This document shows positions 17,903 through 27,553 of a DNA stretch of 64,000 nucleotides, one piece after another. How positions within the stretch are numbered: the first letter of the stretch is position 1; the number at the start of each line of letters is the position of its first letter. The notes beneath the pieces are model-generated. The model was not told the DNA's origin, searched no databases, and worked only from the letters and a program-made list of their open reading frames with translations. The DNA is from Alkalibacterium sp. (GTDB lineage: Bacteria; Bacillota; Bacilli; Lactobacillales; Carnobacteriaceae_A): contig JAFIFE010000023.1 of the NCBI GenBank assembly GCA_020832185.1, positions 185,301 to 249,300 on the forward strand, written 5' to 3'. Both the position numbers and the translations under genes were made by a program.

Positions 17903-20221
17903 ATGGACAATGTTAAGCATAAGCTGAAACAGATAAAAAAACAGTTACGGTCGGTCAACTGGCCAAAAATAAATGCCAGTCAAGCCCTAGTCAGGATGAA
18001 AAAGAAAGAAGGACCAAATAAAATAAAAAGGGATCATAAAAGTTTGCGCATACCCATAGCAGCAGGCCTCATTATTTTAATGCTGGTTCCAGTCCTTATT
18101 TCAATGCTTTATACATATAGTCGAACCACTTCTCTCATTACTGACAGAGTTGAAGAACAAGAGCAGCAGATCACTTCTAATTTAGTTGAAAATGTATCAG
18201 ATGCGGCATTTGCAGCTGAGGAAATAGTCAAACGTCTTGCTCTCGATGGAGTCCTATCTCGAGTGGCAAATGGGGATGAAGCATCTCAGACGGAATTGAT
18301 CTCTAGATTCCAGTATGTCGTCACCAGCAACCCGTACATTGCTGACGCTCACTTTGTTCCCTCAGATCAGACAAACAACTTTGTATCAACGCTTTCAACT
18401 GTTCGAGGGGATTCGGATCCATACGAAATATTTCCATGGGTAGAAACTGGAATGTCCTCATCGGGGCTAAGATGGACTGAGCCTCATATGTTCAATAACC
18501 GTTCTCGTTTGACGGTTACACGTGCGATAGGAGCGGGCACGAATCTTCAGGGCGTTCTGGCCATAGATTTAGATATGAACGTCATTCGTGAAGAAATCAA
18601 CCAGACTCAAATAGCAAATACAGGATTTATCAGCATCCTGACTGACGATGGAGAGGTCATAGCCTCTTCACAAGTTGATTGGGTTGGCGAGAACATGTCT
18701 ACTGCTAAATTCTTCCAAGACGCTACGGAGCAGGAAGTCACACCTTCGAATTCTGATTCTGAAGAGTCATCAAACGGCAGCATGGTGTATGACCGTGATA
18801 TTAATGGCGGACGTTTTGGCATTTACCATGAACGTCTTCCAAATGTTGGTTTAAATGTCTTCGGAATGGTTCGTGCAAATGAAATGGAAGCAGAACAATC
18901 GGTTCTGCAGGGTATTCTGATTTTTGTAACCATACTGACCATTATTATCGCAGCTGTAGTAGCCTTACTGGCATCCGGTTTAGTTGCTTCAATTTCAGAA
19001 TCACTCATGAAAGCATTCAAACGTGTAGAAAAAGGAGACTTGACCACACGTTTGAACAAAAAAGACCTGATTAATCCCAACCTGGCATTAATTAAAGGAA
19101 TAGACAAACTAAATGAAAAACGCGGCAAGAAGCCGAAAGAAGGAAAGGCGCTCGATCCAAAAGGAAACGAAATCCACCAGATCGGACTGGCGTTCAACCG
19201 CACGTTAACAACTTTTGAAGATACAGTCAAAATCATTCAAGGAAACAGTCAGAATGTATCGACGATGGCAACCACCTTGACTGAAATTGCAGACCAGACA
19301 AGCCGCTCCACTGCAGAAGTATCAGAGACGATCAATGGCGTAGCAGAAGCTACCTCAATGCAGACACAAGATACGGAAGCAACAGCGAACCAGATGAATG
19401 ATCTTTCTGAAGCCTTAGGCGAAATCGACAAAGCCGTCGCTAAGATGGGTGAGCATGCAGATAAGACGATGATTGTTAATGGGCAGAACACCTATGCGAC
19501 ACAAGAAGTGGAACAGAAATGGAACGATACCCTTGAAACCCTGGATGACTTGAAAGAAAAGATTGAAGAGGTAGACAGCGATATTCAAAATATCGAAGGC
19601 ATCGTACAAGCCATCACGACCATCGCATCTAAGACTAATCTTCTCGCATTAAATGCCTCGATTGAAGCGGCACGTGCAGGAGATGCCGGACGCGGATTTG
19701 CAGTTGTTGCTGAGGAAATCCGTAAACTTGCTGAACAAAGTGCGACCTCATCAAAAGACATTCAGATGATTATCCGTACTATTCAGGAAAAATCTTCAGG
19801 AATGGTTCATCACCTGGAAGAAACAAATGATGACAGTAAAGTACAGACAGAAAAAATCGATGAGGCAATCAAATCATCCGAAAATGTCGCGTCTTCTCTT
19901 GAACAATTGGTCGCCAGTATGATGGTAGTCATGCAGTCTTCAGCAGTAATCAATGACAAGAAGGAAGAAGTCGTTGCGCAGCTTGAAAGTATTGCAGCAG
20001 GGGCGCAAGAAAATTCTGCTGGAACAGAACAAGTGTCTGCTAATGCTGAAGAAATCCTGGCAACAATGGAAGACTTTACGACACATATTAATCGTCTGGA
20101 AAATGTTGCTCAAACCCTACATGCATCTGCAGAGCGCTTTGTAATTGGACAAGCACTTGAAAATAGAGAAGACGAAGATAAAGAAATCGATATGGACGGT
20201 CTAACACCAGAATTTGCATAA
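17903..20221 (+). CDS. Methyl-accepting chemotaxis protein, Cache-type sensor
   Basis: A 772-aa receptor built like the previous one: a basic N-tail of about 50 residues, TM1 (about 52-73), a double-Cache-like extracellular region (about 80-330), TM2 (about 338-362), HAMP and a signalling domain. The tip has [19 protein letters not shown] and [13 protein letters not shown]. As in its neighbour, an insert of about 35 Lys-rich residues (about 384-418) separates the first HAMP helix from the conserved [12 protein letters not shown] helix. The C-terminus ends in an acidic tail without a CheR-docking pentapeptide. GGAGAG precedes the ATG. cheW starts 18 bp downstream, so it heads the chemotaxis operon. 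The ligand is unknown. Confidence 0.88.
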   Translation: MDNVKHKLKQIKKQLRSVNWPKINASQALVRMKKKEGPNKIKRDHKSLRIPIAAGLIILMLVPVLISMLYTYSRTTSLITDRVEEQEQQITSNLVENVSDAAFAAEEIVKRLALDGVLSRVANGDEASQTELISRFQYVVTSNPYIADAHFVPSDQTNNFVSTLSTVRGDSDPYEIFPWVETGMSSSGLRWTEPHMFNNRSRLTVTRAIGAGTNLQGVLAIDLDMNVIREEINQTQIANTGFISILTDDGEVIASSQVDWVGENMSTAKFFQDATEQEVTPSNSDSEESSNGSMVYDRDINGGRFGIYHERLPNVGLNVFGMVRANEMEAEQSVLQGILIFVTILTIIIAAVVALLASGLVASISESLMKAFKRVEKGDLTTRLNKKDLINPNLALIKGIDKLNEKRGKKPKEGKALDPKGNEIHQIGLAFNRTLTTFEDTVKIIQGNSQNVSTMATTLTEIADQTSRSTAEVSETINGVAEATSMQTQDTEATANQMNDLSEALGEIDKAVAKMGEHADKTMIVNGQNTYATQEVEQKWNDTLETLDDLKEKIEEVDSDIQNIEGIVQAITTIASKTNLLALNASIEAARAGDAGRGFAVVAEEIRKLAEQSATSSKDIQMIIRTIQEKSSGMVHHLEETNDDSKVQTEKIDEAIKSSENVASSLEQLVASMMVVMQSSAVINDKKEEVVAQLESIAAGAQENSAGTEQVSANAEEILATMEDFTTHINRLENVAQTLHASAERFVIGQALENREDEDKEIDMDGLTPEFA

Positions 20222-20239
20222 TCAAAGGAGAAAATAAAG

Positions 20240-20710
20240 ATGGCACAACACCTCTTGTTTAAAGCGGGGGGCCAGACATTTGGCTTTCCTATTTCTATTA
20301 CTGATAAAATTGTCGCCTTAGAGAATCATACACCCGTTCCGGATGTGTCTTCTTATATTGCAGGCGTGCAGGAAATCGAAGGAGAGGTCCTGGCTATCAT
20401 CGATTTAGCTGACCGCTTCTACGGCACCCCTGCACCTCTTCCAGAAGAAGCAGACATTATTCTGGTCAACTGGAAAGAAACCAAAATTGGACTGCTGGTA
20501 GATGAAGTAACGGCTGTTCAGTCGTTTCACACAGAAAATCTGAAGGAGTCGGAAGAAGAGAAAATCGATGGCTTGTCTACCTCTTACATTACTGCTTTTG
20601 TGCAGACTAAAGAGGGCATTGTGCCTATTCTTGACAGTCATTGTCTATTCGCTGATGAAAAGGGAGAAGAATTAAGACGCTTAGTATCGATTCATAAAGT
20701 ACATGAATAA
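20240..20710 (+). CDS. cheW: Chemotaxis coupling protein CheW
   Basis: A 156-aa single-domain CheW. It shows the SH3-like double-barrel pattern: an opening FKAGGQTFGFPI strand, a YIAGVQEIEGEVLAIIDLADRF-like middle region (the consensus GxxxxRGxVxPVxDL, with Glu in place of the usual Arg before Gly) and WKETKIGLLVDEV. It links chemoreceptors to CheA in the arrays. AAAGGAG stands before the ATG. It is the first of two cheW genes in this operon; the second lies after cheY. Together they could give arrays with different CheW makeup, or one may replace the CheV that is absent from the window. Confidence 0.88.
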   Translation: MAQHLLFKAGGQTFGFPISITDKIVALENHTPVPDVSSYIAGVQEIEGEVLAIIDLADRFYGTPAPLPEEADIILVNWKETKIGLLVDEVTAVQSFHTENLKESEEEKIDGLSTSYITAFVQTKEGIVPILDSHCLFADEKGEELRRLVSIHKVHE

Positions 20711-20735
20711 ATTTAAGTAGTAATTGGAGACTAAA

Positions 20736-21218
20736 ATGTCGGAACAAATCAAAGTAGGAATTTCAGATTATAAATTAACCACTGCTCCAAATCAGCTGGT
20801 GACGATTGGATTGGGCTCGTGCGTGGGGATCGCTCTCTACGCACCAAAGGCTAAAATGGGAGCGCTCAGCCATATTATGCTGCCGGACAGCACATCTTTC
20901 AGCGACAAATCGAACTGGCCTAAGTTTGCGGATCTGGCTTTGCCGAAAATCGTAGATGAATTGAGAGAGACCGCAAAAGAAGAAAAATTACTGGTCAAGA
21001 TTGCAGGCGGAGCAAGCATGTTCACTTTCTCAAGCGAATCATCGATCCTGCAGATTGGTCAGCGGAATATTGAAGCCGTGAGAACGTGTCTGGATGATTT
21101 GGATTTGACTATCCTATCGGAGCATGTCGGTGGAAAAATGGGTCGGTCGATGTTTGTCGATTTAGATACGTTTGACGTTAAAGTACGTATGGTCAACCGT
21201 GAGGAATTTGTATTATAA
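20736..21218 (+). CDS. cheD: Chemoreceptor glutamine deamidase CheD
   Basis: A 160-aa enzyme that deamidates receptor glutamines and, in Bacillus-type systems, partners CheC. The catalytic set Thr23, Cys29 and His46 has the same spacing as Thr21, Cys27 and His44 of Thermotoga CheD, in the motifs TIGLGSCVG and ALSHIMLP; IAGGAS follows. The ATG at 20736 is preceded by TTGGAGA, and a TTG-initiated frame 12 nt upstream is unnecessary. It lies between cheW and cheB, as expected for a Firmicute chemotaxis operon that uses the CheC/CheD adaptation system. Confidence 0.92.
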   Translation: MSEQIKVGISDYKLTTAPNQLVTIGLGSCVGIALYAPKAKMGALSHIMLPDSTSFSDKSNWPKFADLALPKIVDELRETAKEEKLLVKIAGGASMFTFSSESSILQIGQRNIEAVRTCLDDLDLTILSEHVGGKMGRSMFVDLDTFDVKVRMVNREEFVL

Positions 21219-21238
21219 ATGAAAATGAGGAATCAGGA

Positions 21239-22252
21239 ATGAGCATTAAAGTATTAGTCGTCGACGATTCTGCCCTTTTAAGAAAAGTGTTGTCAAATGT
21301 ATTGAATGACTGCAGAGGGATAGAAGTGATCGATGTTGCCAGAAATGGCATTGAAGCCATGAAAATCATTGAAAAAGCTCAACCTGACCTGATTACATTG
21401 GATGTTGAAATGCCAATGATGAATGGGCTGGAGACGCTGAAAGCAATCAAAGAGTCTTACACCATACCTGTTATCATGCTCAGTTCAAAAACAAATGAAG
21501 AAACAACCATTCAGGCGCTTGAATTAGGAGCGGAAGACTTCGTTGAAAAACCAGTGTCTATTCAGAAACACTGGAATGAGTTTAGAAACGAATTGTCCGA
21601 ACGTATCCATGTCCATTTCTCAGACGAAGAGCACAAAGCTATAGAAGTCAAAAAACATGAATTATTGAACAACACGTTATTGTCAAAGAAGAAACAGCTT
21701 AAAGCCATCGTAATTGGCGCTTCAACCGGGGGTCCCAAAGCACTGGTTAAAGCAATACAAGGCATTTCTTCCCATTTATCAGTACCCGTCTTTATCGTTC
21801 AGCATATGCCGGAAGGCTTTACGTCTTCTTTTGCAAAAAGGCTGGACACTGCAGCTAGTGTTCCCGTGGTCGAAGCTGTTCACGGCCAGAAGATTAGGGC
21901 TGGAACGGTCTACCTGGCTCCTGGAGCGAAACACATGACTATAAAAGAAGGCACGCTGGAACTTGACACCAGACCTAAAATACATGGAGTCAGACCGGCT
22001 GTCGATTACTTGTTTGAAACAGCCGCACATACTTACGGAGAGAACATCCTTGCCATCATCTTAACTGGGATGGGAAAAGACGGCGCACCGGGATGTGAGG
22101 TAATCAAAAATAGGGGCGGTTATATACTGACACAAGATAAGGATTCATCCATTGTCTACGGTATGCCCCGTGTCGTTGTGGAAAGAGGATTGTCCGATCA
22201 ATCAGCTAGTATCAATGAAATAGCTGACATACTTAGAGAAATGACAAGGTGA
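21239..22252 (+). CDS. cheB: Chemotaxis response regulator / protein-glutamate methylesterase CheB
   Basis: A 337-aa two-domain protein. The receiver domain (1-120) has Asp9-Asp10 and the phosphoacceptor Asp55 in LDVEMP. The C-terminal methylesterase (about 158-335) shows the Ser-His-Asp set: Ser162 in GASTGGP, His in VQHMPEGF and Asp in GMGKDGAPG. Phosphorylation by CheA activates removal of receptor methyl groups. It is followed by its counterpart cheR after only 4 bp. The start codon follows GAATCAGGA. Confidence 0.93.
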   Translation: MSIKVLVVDDSALLRKVLSNVLNDCRGIEVIDVARNGIEAMKIIEKAQPDLITLDVEMPMMNGLETLKAIKESYTIPVIMLSSKTNEETTIQALELGAEDFVEKPVSIQKHWNEFRNELSERIHVHFSDEEHKAIEVKKHELLNNTLLSKKKQLKAIVIGASTGGPKALVKAIQGISSHLSVPVFIVQHMPEGFTSSFAKRLDTAASVPVVEAVHGQKIRAGTVYLAPGAKHMTIKEGTLELDTRPKIHGVRPAVDYLFETAAHTYGENILAIILTGMGKDGAPGCEVIKNRGGYILTQDKDSSIVYGMPRVVVERGLSDQSASINEIADILREMTR

Positions 22253-22256
22253 CTAT

Positions 22257-23036
22257 ATGACAACTTTAAATTATGACTTTTTTTATGATTGGGTCCACCT
22301 GAATTTGAATATCCGTTTGGACGCGTATAAAGAGAAACAACTCAACCGACGTATTCAGACCGTTATGCGTCAGGCAGGCGCAGGCACTTTAGAAGAGTAT
22401 TCAACGCTGATCAATGGAGATGAGCTGGTAAAAAAACAGTTTCTGGACTATATCACAATCAACGTGACTGAGTTTTTTAGAAATAAAGACTTGTTTGAAA
22501 AATTTGAAGAATTGTTGACGACTAATTTATCTAAGAAATTTGATGAAATCACTATCTGGAGTGCAGCCTGTTCGATAGGGGCCGAACCCTATTCATTGGC
22601 TATGATTATCGATCGCCATGCGCTGCCGCTTAAGAGAAAGATCATTGCGACAGATATTGATGAAACGATCCTCGCTAAAGCCAAAACAGGGGTGTATAAA
22701 GAAAATGAACTGAAAAATGTTTCATTAACTGATCGCCGAACGTTTTTTACAGAAGAAAATAAACGGTTTGTTCTAGATGAGAAAATCAAGAATATGGTTG
22801 AATTCAGAAAACATGATTTAGTGCTGGACGCATTTGAACAGAACCTGCATGTCATTGTCTGCAGAAACGTGACAATCTATTTTAAGAATGAAGTCAAAGA
22901 AGAAATTTATCAGCGAATGAGTGAATCATTAGTTAAAGGTGGCCTATTATTTACTGGCGCGACCGAAACGATTTACCAGCCTGAACAATATGGATTGAAA
23001 AAGGTGTCCTCATTTATTTATGAGAAAACTCTTTGA
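22257..23036 (+). CDS. cheR: Chemotaxis protein methyltransferase CheR
   Basis: A 259-aa SAM-dependent enzyme that methylates receptor glutamates. The N-terminal helical domain (about 1-75) is followed by the methyltransferase fold with NVTEFFRN, IWSAACSIGAEPYS (the SAM motif; most family members read CSTGEEPYS) and CRNVTIYF. The Ile-Gly-Ala substitution in the SAM motif is mild. It opens 4 bp after the cheB stop codon, with AAGGTGA as a short ribosome binding site. Confidence 0.92.
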   Translation: MTTLNYDFFYDWVHLNLNIRLDAYKEKQLNRRIQTVMRQAGAGTLEEYSTLINGDELVKKQFLDYITINVTEFFRNKDLFEKFEELLTTNLSKKFDEITIWSAACSIGAEPYSLAMIIDRHALPLKRKIIATDIDETILAKAKTGVYKENELKNVSLTDRRTFFTEENKRFVLDEKIKNMVEFRKHDLVLDAFEQNLHVIVCRNVTIYFKNEVKEEIYQRMSESLVKGGLLFTGATETIYQPEQYGLKKVSSFIYEKTL

Positions 23037-23051
23037 TCCCAGGGGAGGAAT

Positions 23052-25079
23052 ATGATGGAAGACAATAGTGCATACCGTGACCTGTTTTTTGAAGAAACAG
23101 ACGAGAACTTAGCCATTTTAAATCAGGAAGTGCTCCAGCTTGAACAGCACCCGGATGATAAACAAATCATTGATGCCATTTTCAGAGCTGCTCATACCTT
23201 AAAAGGAATGGCTGCCACAATGGGGTATGATACCATGGCAAAACTGACACACGCTGTGGAGAACCTCTTTGAATTAGTAAAGAGTAATCAGCTGGCTGTG
23301 TCCAGTGAACTGATCTCATTGTTTTTTGACAGTCTGGACACGCTGACTGAAATCGTTGAAAAGTTGAGAGTCGACGAGGATGACTCAGTGGATATCACTA
23401 CATTAGTCAGTCGGCTGGAAAAAGCAGCAGCAGGCGAAGCTTCTGCTGATAAACCTGAAATTGACAAGAAACATGAAGGGAAAACTCCTTTTGAGTTTCC
23501 TGTTTTAGAAGACTCAGATAAAGTGGCCATTGCGTCAGCAGTGAACAGCGGGTACCAGTTATTTGCAATCGGTGTCCGTGTGGAAGAAGAAAGTATGATG
23601 AAAGCCGCACGTGCTTTTATGGTCATCAGTAGACTTGAACAAATCGGTGATTTTGTCCAGATGAACCCGACCGCTGAAACACTGGAGCAAGGCGAACTCG
23701 AAGAGTCCTTCACTGTGTATTTTCTTTCAAAGGAAGACAAAGAGAGTATAGAAAAGCATGTGGAAGGCAGCAGTGAGATCGAAGAGATATGGGTTAAAGA
23801 AACAACACCTGATGAGGACTTGAATGTGTCTGAAGGGGATATGAATAGAGATGAATCAGAAGACGAGTTAGACGTTGAAGAAGAGAAAACGGCTGGTCCT
23901 TCAGCTGAGAAGAAGAAGCCAGCTGCCAAACAGACCATTCGAGTCGACTTGTCCCGTCTAGATCAGTTTATGAATCTGGTTTCTGAGCTGGTTATTCATC
24001 GGACTCGCCTGGAAGATGTATCTGAAAAGAATCATCTTCAGGAATTGACAGAGCCATTGACTCAGGTTGGACGGATTACTACTGAACTTCAGGAATTAGT
24101 GCTTCAACTGAGAATGCAGCCATTTAATGTCGTGGTTCAGCGTTTTCCACGTATGATGCGTGACTTGACCAACGAACTGGGTAAAGAAATCAACTTCGTA
24201 ACTGAAGGAGAAAATACCGAGCTTGACCGGACAGTGGTATCCGAAATCGGTGAACCTCTGATTCATTTGCTTAGAAATGCTGCTGACCATGGGGTCGAAA
24301 TGCCGGATGAACGTGAAAAGGCAGGAAAACCTCGGGCAGGTACAATTAAGTTGTCGGCGTACCCTGAAGGGAACCGAGTCATTGTGACGTTAGCTGATGA
24401 CGGCAAAGGATTGAACCCGAGACTGATTGAAAAGAGCGCCAATAAAAAAGGCATTTCAACTGAGGGCATGACCGATGAACAAATCCAGAATCTGATTTTC
24501 CACCCAGGATTTTCAACTGCTCAGGAAGTGACGGGGATTTCCGGTCGTGGAGTCGGAATGGATGCAGTCAGTCAAAAAATTGCCAGTTTGAACGGTAAAA
24601 TTGAAACGTTCAGTGAAGTCGGCAAAGGGACCACATTCAGAATCACACTGCCGCTTACTCTATCGATCATTCAGTCACTGCTGGTTAAAGTCGGACAGGA
24701 GACATTTGCAATTCCTCAGGCTATTATCGATAAGGTGAACCGGTTTGATGAAAAGGATGCGATATCCGTTCATCAGAAAGAAGTTTATCACTATGAAGAC
24801 CGAACGATTCCATTGATTCGCGTCCACGACGCCCTTGATCTGGCGCCTTCAACTAAAGAACTGCAGCACGTCATTGTTGTGCTGATCGGCGAGAAGCACT
24901 ACGCTTTGATTGTTGATGACTTGATCCATCAAAAAGAGATCGTTATTAAGAAATTAGGGAAAGAAATTAGTCACGTATCGAATTTTCTTGGGGCAACGAT
25001 CCTAGGTGATGGCAGTATTAGTCTTATTCTAGACGTCACATCACTATGTACGCGAAAGAGGGCTCATTCAAATGAGTAA
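23052..25079 (+). CDS. cheA: Chemotaxis histidine kinase CheA
   Basis: A 675-aa kinase with the standard five-domain layout: P1 phosphotransfer domain with His48 in AAHTLKGMA, P2 CheY/CheB-docking region (about 145-255), an acidic linker (about 255-290), P3 dimerisation (about 295-360), P4 ATPase with HLLRNAADHGVE (N box), DDGKGL (G1) and GRGVGMDAV (G2), and a CheW-like P5 (about 535-670). GGGGAGG precedes two adjacent ATG codons; the first is used here. The end overlaps cheC by 8 nt. It signals from the receptors to CheY and CheB. Confidence 0.95.
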   Translation: MMEDNSAYRDLFFEETDENLAILNQEVLQLEQHPDDKQIIDAIFRAAHTLKGMAATMGYDTMAKLTHAVENLFELVKSNQLAVSSELISLFFDSLDTLTEIVEKLRVDEDDSVDITTLVSRLEKAAAGEASADKPEIDKKHEGKTPFEFPVLEDSDKVAIASAVNSGYQLFAIGVRVEEESMMKAARAFMVISRLEQIGDFVQMNPTAETLEQGELEESFTVYFLSKEDKESIEKHVEGSSEIEEIWVKETTPDEDLNVSEGDMNRDESEDELDVEEEKTAGPSAEKKKPAAKQTIRVDLSRLDQFMNLVSELVIHRTRLEDVSEKNHLQELTEPLTQVGRITTELQELVLQLRMQPFNVVVQRFPRMMRDLTNELGKEINFVTEGENTELDRTVVSEIGEPLIHLLRNAADHGVEMPDEREKAGKPRAGTIKLSAYPEGNRVIVTLADDGKGLNPRLIEKSANKKGISTEGMTDEQIQNLIFHPGFSTAQEVTGISGRGVGMDAVSQKIASLNGKIETFSEVGKGTTFRITLPLTLSIIQSLLVKVGQETFAIPQAIIDKVNRFDEKDAISVHQKEVYHYEDRTIPLIRVHDALDLAPSTKELQHVIVVLIGEKHYALIVDDLIHQKEIVIKKLGKEISHVSNFLGATILGDGSISLILDVTSLCTRKRAHSNE

Positions 25080-25668
25080 AGATCATTCTTTACTGCGCTA
25101 TGATGCGCTGCAGGAAGTAGTGAACATAGGCGGAGGTCATGCGGCCACCAGCCTGTCTAAGATGATCGGCCGTCCAGTTGATATGGATGTGCCCTTTGTA
25201 GAAGTACTTTCTTATGATGAGGTATATCAAAATATCCAGTCAGATGATACAATTGTTAAAGCTGTGTTATCTGAGTTGATGGGAAAGAAATATGGCGTGT
25301 TCTTATTCGTCATTGATCCTGAAGATGCTGACAAAGTAGCCCATATGCTGCTGCCTGAGCAGGCAGACATGTCGGAAGAGCTGATCGATTCTGCATTAAA
25401 AGAGTTAAGTAATATTATTTTCCAGTCCTTTCTGCAGGCGGTCATGCAATTGATAAACAAACCATTGATTGCCTCGCTTCCAGTGATGACGACGGATCTG
25501 TTCGGATCCATTCTTTCAAGTGTGTACATTCAGCAGGAACAATTCAATGACGAGCTATTTATTATCAAAAATAACTTTTACAGTGAAGGACATAAGATCG
25601 AAGGCAGTTTATACTTCGTTCCAAAACCCCAGGCACTTGAGTTATTATTAACCCAATTAGGAATTTAA
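25072..25668 (+). CDS. cheC: CheY-P phosphatase CheC
   Basis: A 198-aa pseudo-symmetric phosphatase with both active-site motifs intact (D/S-x3-E-x2-N): Asp11-Glu15-Asn18 in DALQEVVN and SALKELSN in the second half. It removes phosphate from CheY and binds CheD, which links adaptation to CheY-P level. The start codon overlaps the cheA stop (ATGAGTAA), a sign of translational coupling. Together with CheD and FliY it marks a Bacillus/Thermotoga-type chemotaxis system without CheZ. Confidence 0.92.
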   Translation: MSKDHSLLRYDALQEVVNIGGGHAATSLSKMIGRPVDMDVPFVEVLSYDEVYQNIQSDDTIVKAVLSELMGKKYGVFLFVIDPEDADKVAHMLLPEQADMSEELIDSALKELSNIIFQSFLQAVMQLINKPLIASLPVMTTDLFGSILSSVYIQQEQFNDELFIIKNNFYSEGHKIEGSLYFVPKPQALELLLTQLGI

Positions 25669-25685
25669 CAGGAGGAACTAACAAA

Positions 25686-26048
25686 ATGAGTAAACGTGTA
25701 TTGATCGTTGATGACGCTGCTTTCATGCGTATCAAATTAAAGGATATTTTAGAAAAAAATGGCTATGAAGTAGCTGGAGAAGCACAAAATGGAAATGAAG
25801 CGGTAGATAAATATACAGAACTGAAACCGGATATCGTCACAATGGATATCACTATGCCAGAAAAAGACGGTGTAGAAGCATTGAAAGAAATCAAAGCAAT
25901 CGATAAAAATGCAATTGTGCTGATGTGTTCAGCAATGGGTCAGCAGACCATGGTTATGGATGCGATTCGTGCCGGTGCAATGGACTTTATCGTTAAACCG
26001 TTTGACACTGAGCGTGTGATTAAGGCATTGGATAAAGCTATAAATTAA
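25686..26048 (+). CDS. cheY: Chemotaxis response regulator CheY
   Basis: A 120-aa single receiver domain with the acidic pair Asp9-Asp10, phosphoacceptor Asp54 in VTMDITMPEKDG and the conserved Lys in FIVKPF. Once phosphorylated by CheA it binds FliM and FliY at the switch. ACAGGAGGAAC gives a strong ribosome binding site, consistent with high expression. An 84-bp gap without an obvious terminator or clear promoter separates it from the second cheW. Confidence 0.94.
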   Translation: MSKRVLIVDDAAFMRIKLKDILEKNGYEVAGEAQNGNEAVDKYTELKPDIVTMDITMPEKDGVEALKEIKAIDKNAIVLMCSAMGQQTMVMDAIRAGAMDFIVKPFDTERVIKALDKAIN

Positions 26049-26132
26049 TTCATTATCAGCTAATAATTATAAGTTTCAGATTTCTGTCACAAGATGACTT
26101 TTGTCTAAGTTAAACCAAGGGGGATTCACGTC

Positions 26133-26552
26133 ATGCAATTAATTGTATTTAAATTAAAAGAACGTTTTTATGGCTTTACAACGGAGAATATCGAGGAAAT
26201 CACCACTACTTTGAAGGAAACCATTATCCCCCAAGGTCCGTCCTGGACAAAGGGGTTAATCAACTTGAGAGGGCAGATCATGACACTCATCGACCTCGAA
26301 GTACTCCTCAATGGGTCTAGCGCATCAGAAGAATTGTGGTACAATAACACCATCATTGTGAATACTGAAGATAATCCTCTTGCATTGATGGTCGGAAAAG
26401 TCATCGGTGTAACAGATATTACTGAAGATCAGGTGCACAGCCTTGAAGATGAGGAGGAAACTCTTGTCTCAGGATATGTCTCTGCATACAATGAAATGGT
26501 CAGTATTATACAATTAGATTCTATTCTGAAAGAGAAAGAGGAAGTAGCGTGA
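26133..26552 (+). CDS. cheW: Second CheW-type coupling protein
   Basis: A 139-aa CheW-fold protein (FKLKERFYGF start, SWTKGLINLRGQIMTLIDLEVLL core with the usual Arg-Gly pair, PLALMVGKVIGV). It is more canonical than the first CheW of the operon, which lacks the Arg. There is no receiver domain, so it is not CheV. GGGGG precedes the ATG and the gene overlaps fliM by 4 nt. It probably couples receptors to CheA; its place next to fliM is unusual. Confidence 0.85.
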   Translation: MQLIVFKLKERFYGFTTENIEEITTTLKETIIPQGPSWTKGLINLRGQIMTLIDLEVLLNGSSASEELWYNNTIIVNTEDNPLALMVGKVIGVTDITEDQVHSLEDEEETLVSGYVSAYNEMVSIIQLDSILKEKEEVA

Positions 26553-27553
26553 GCCAACAAGTTTTGTCACAACAAGAGATAGATGCTTTGCTGGTAGCCA
26601 TGGACAGCGGTGAGATCGACACTGATGAACTGGATGAGGAAAGAAGTGCCCCTAAAGTCAAACCGTATGATTTCAGACGACCTGTTCGTTTATCGAAAGA
26701 ATATTTGTCAACGATCACGATGGTCTTTGAGGATTTCTCTAAACTGGCTTCCAACTTATTATCGACTCAATTGAGAAAACCAGTTGAAGCAAAAATTGCT
26801 GCCATTGAACAAGTATCGTTCGATGAATTTGTGCATTCCGTCCCCAGTTTCACTCTAATGGGTGTTTTTAAAAGCGCGCCTTTAAATGGCCTTCAGATTC
26901 TTGAAATCAATCCACAGTTTAGTCTGCAAATCGTAGAACTTTTATGTGGGTACACAGAAGTATCATCTGAGGAAGCGATGAAAAACAAATCGAGTTTTAC
27001 TGATATCGAACTGGCTATTTTAGATGATGTGTTGAAGTCATTGTTACGCTCATTTGAAACAGCCTGGAAAGAAATCAAGGAAATCGATGTGACTTTAGAG
27101 GATACGGAAACAAAACCGCAGTTGCTTCAAACGATGTCTCCAAATGAGCCGGTTGTATTAGTGACGTTACAAGTCACATTAGAAAATCAACGTACATTTA
27201 TTAATATGTGCATCCCATACATATTCTTTGAAGACATTTTAGATAAATTAAGTTTTAAAAACTGGTTCCATTCCGGAAAAGAGTTCGACTCTTCCGAAAG
27301 AGGACAGATTGCGCACAGTTTAGATCGGGTACCAGTCAATATCGAAGTGAAGCTGGGCGAATCACAGATGGATGTATCGGACTTTCTGGAAATGGAAGAA
27401 GGGGATATTATTCAGTTGGATGAAAAAACATCCAAGCCGCTGTCCTTATATGTTGAAGACAGACCTTATTTCAAGGTGAAACCGGGACTGGTCAATAATA
27501 AACTAGCTGTTGAAATATTAAAATTTACGGGAGGAGAGAGTGACGATGAGTAA
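26549..27553 (+). CDS. fliM: Flagellar motor switch protein FliM
   Basis: A 334-aa C-ring protein. The N-terminal CheY-P-binding peptide (SQQEIDALL, residues 7-15) leads into the CheC-like middle domain (about 45-235) and a C-terminal SpoA/FliN-like domain (about 250-330). It starts with GTG overlapping the stop of cheW (GTGA). Phospho-CheY binding here switches rotation. It lies at the end of the chemotaxis operon instead of next to fliL in the basal-body operon, as is usual in Bacillus. Confidence 0.94.
   Translation: MSQQVLSQQEIDALLVAMDSGEIDTDELDEERSAPKVKPYDFRRPVRLSKEYLSTITMVFEDFSKLASNLLSTQLRKPVEAKIAAIEQVSFDEFVHSVPSFTLMGVFKSAPLNGLQILEINPQFSLQIVELLCGYTEVSSEEAMKNKSSFTDIELAILDDVLKSLLRSFETAWKEIKEIDVTLEDTETKPQLLQTMSPNEPVVLVTLQVTLENQRTFINMCIPYIFFEDILDKLSFKNWFHSGKEFDSSERGQIAHSLDRVPVNIEVKLGESQMDVSDFLEMEEGDIIQLDEKTSKPLSLYVEDRPYFKVKPGLVNNKLAVEILKFTGGESDDE

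Noticed and set aside
23288..23938. Long minus-strand reading frame of 216 codons
   Set aside because: It is antisense to cheA, is a Ser-rich composition typical of a shadow frame, and has no ribosome binding site or known domain.
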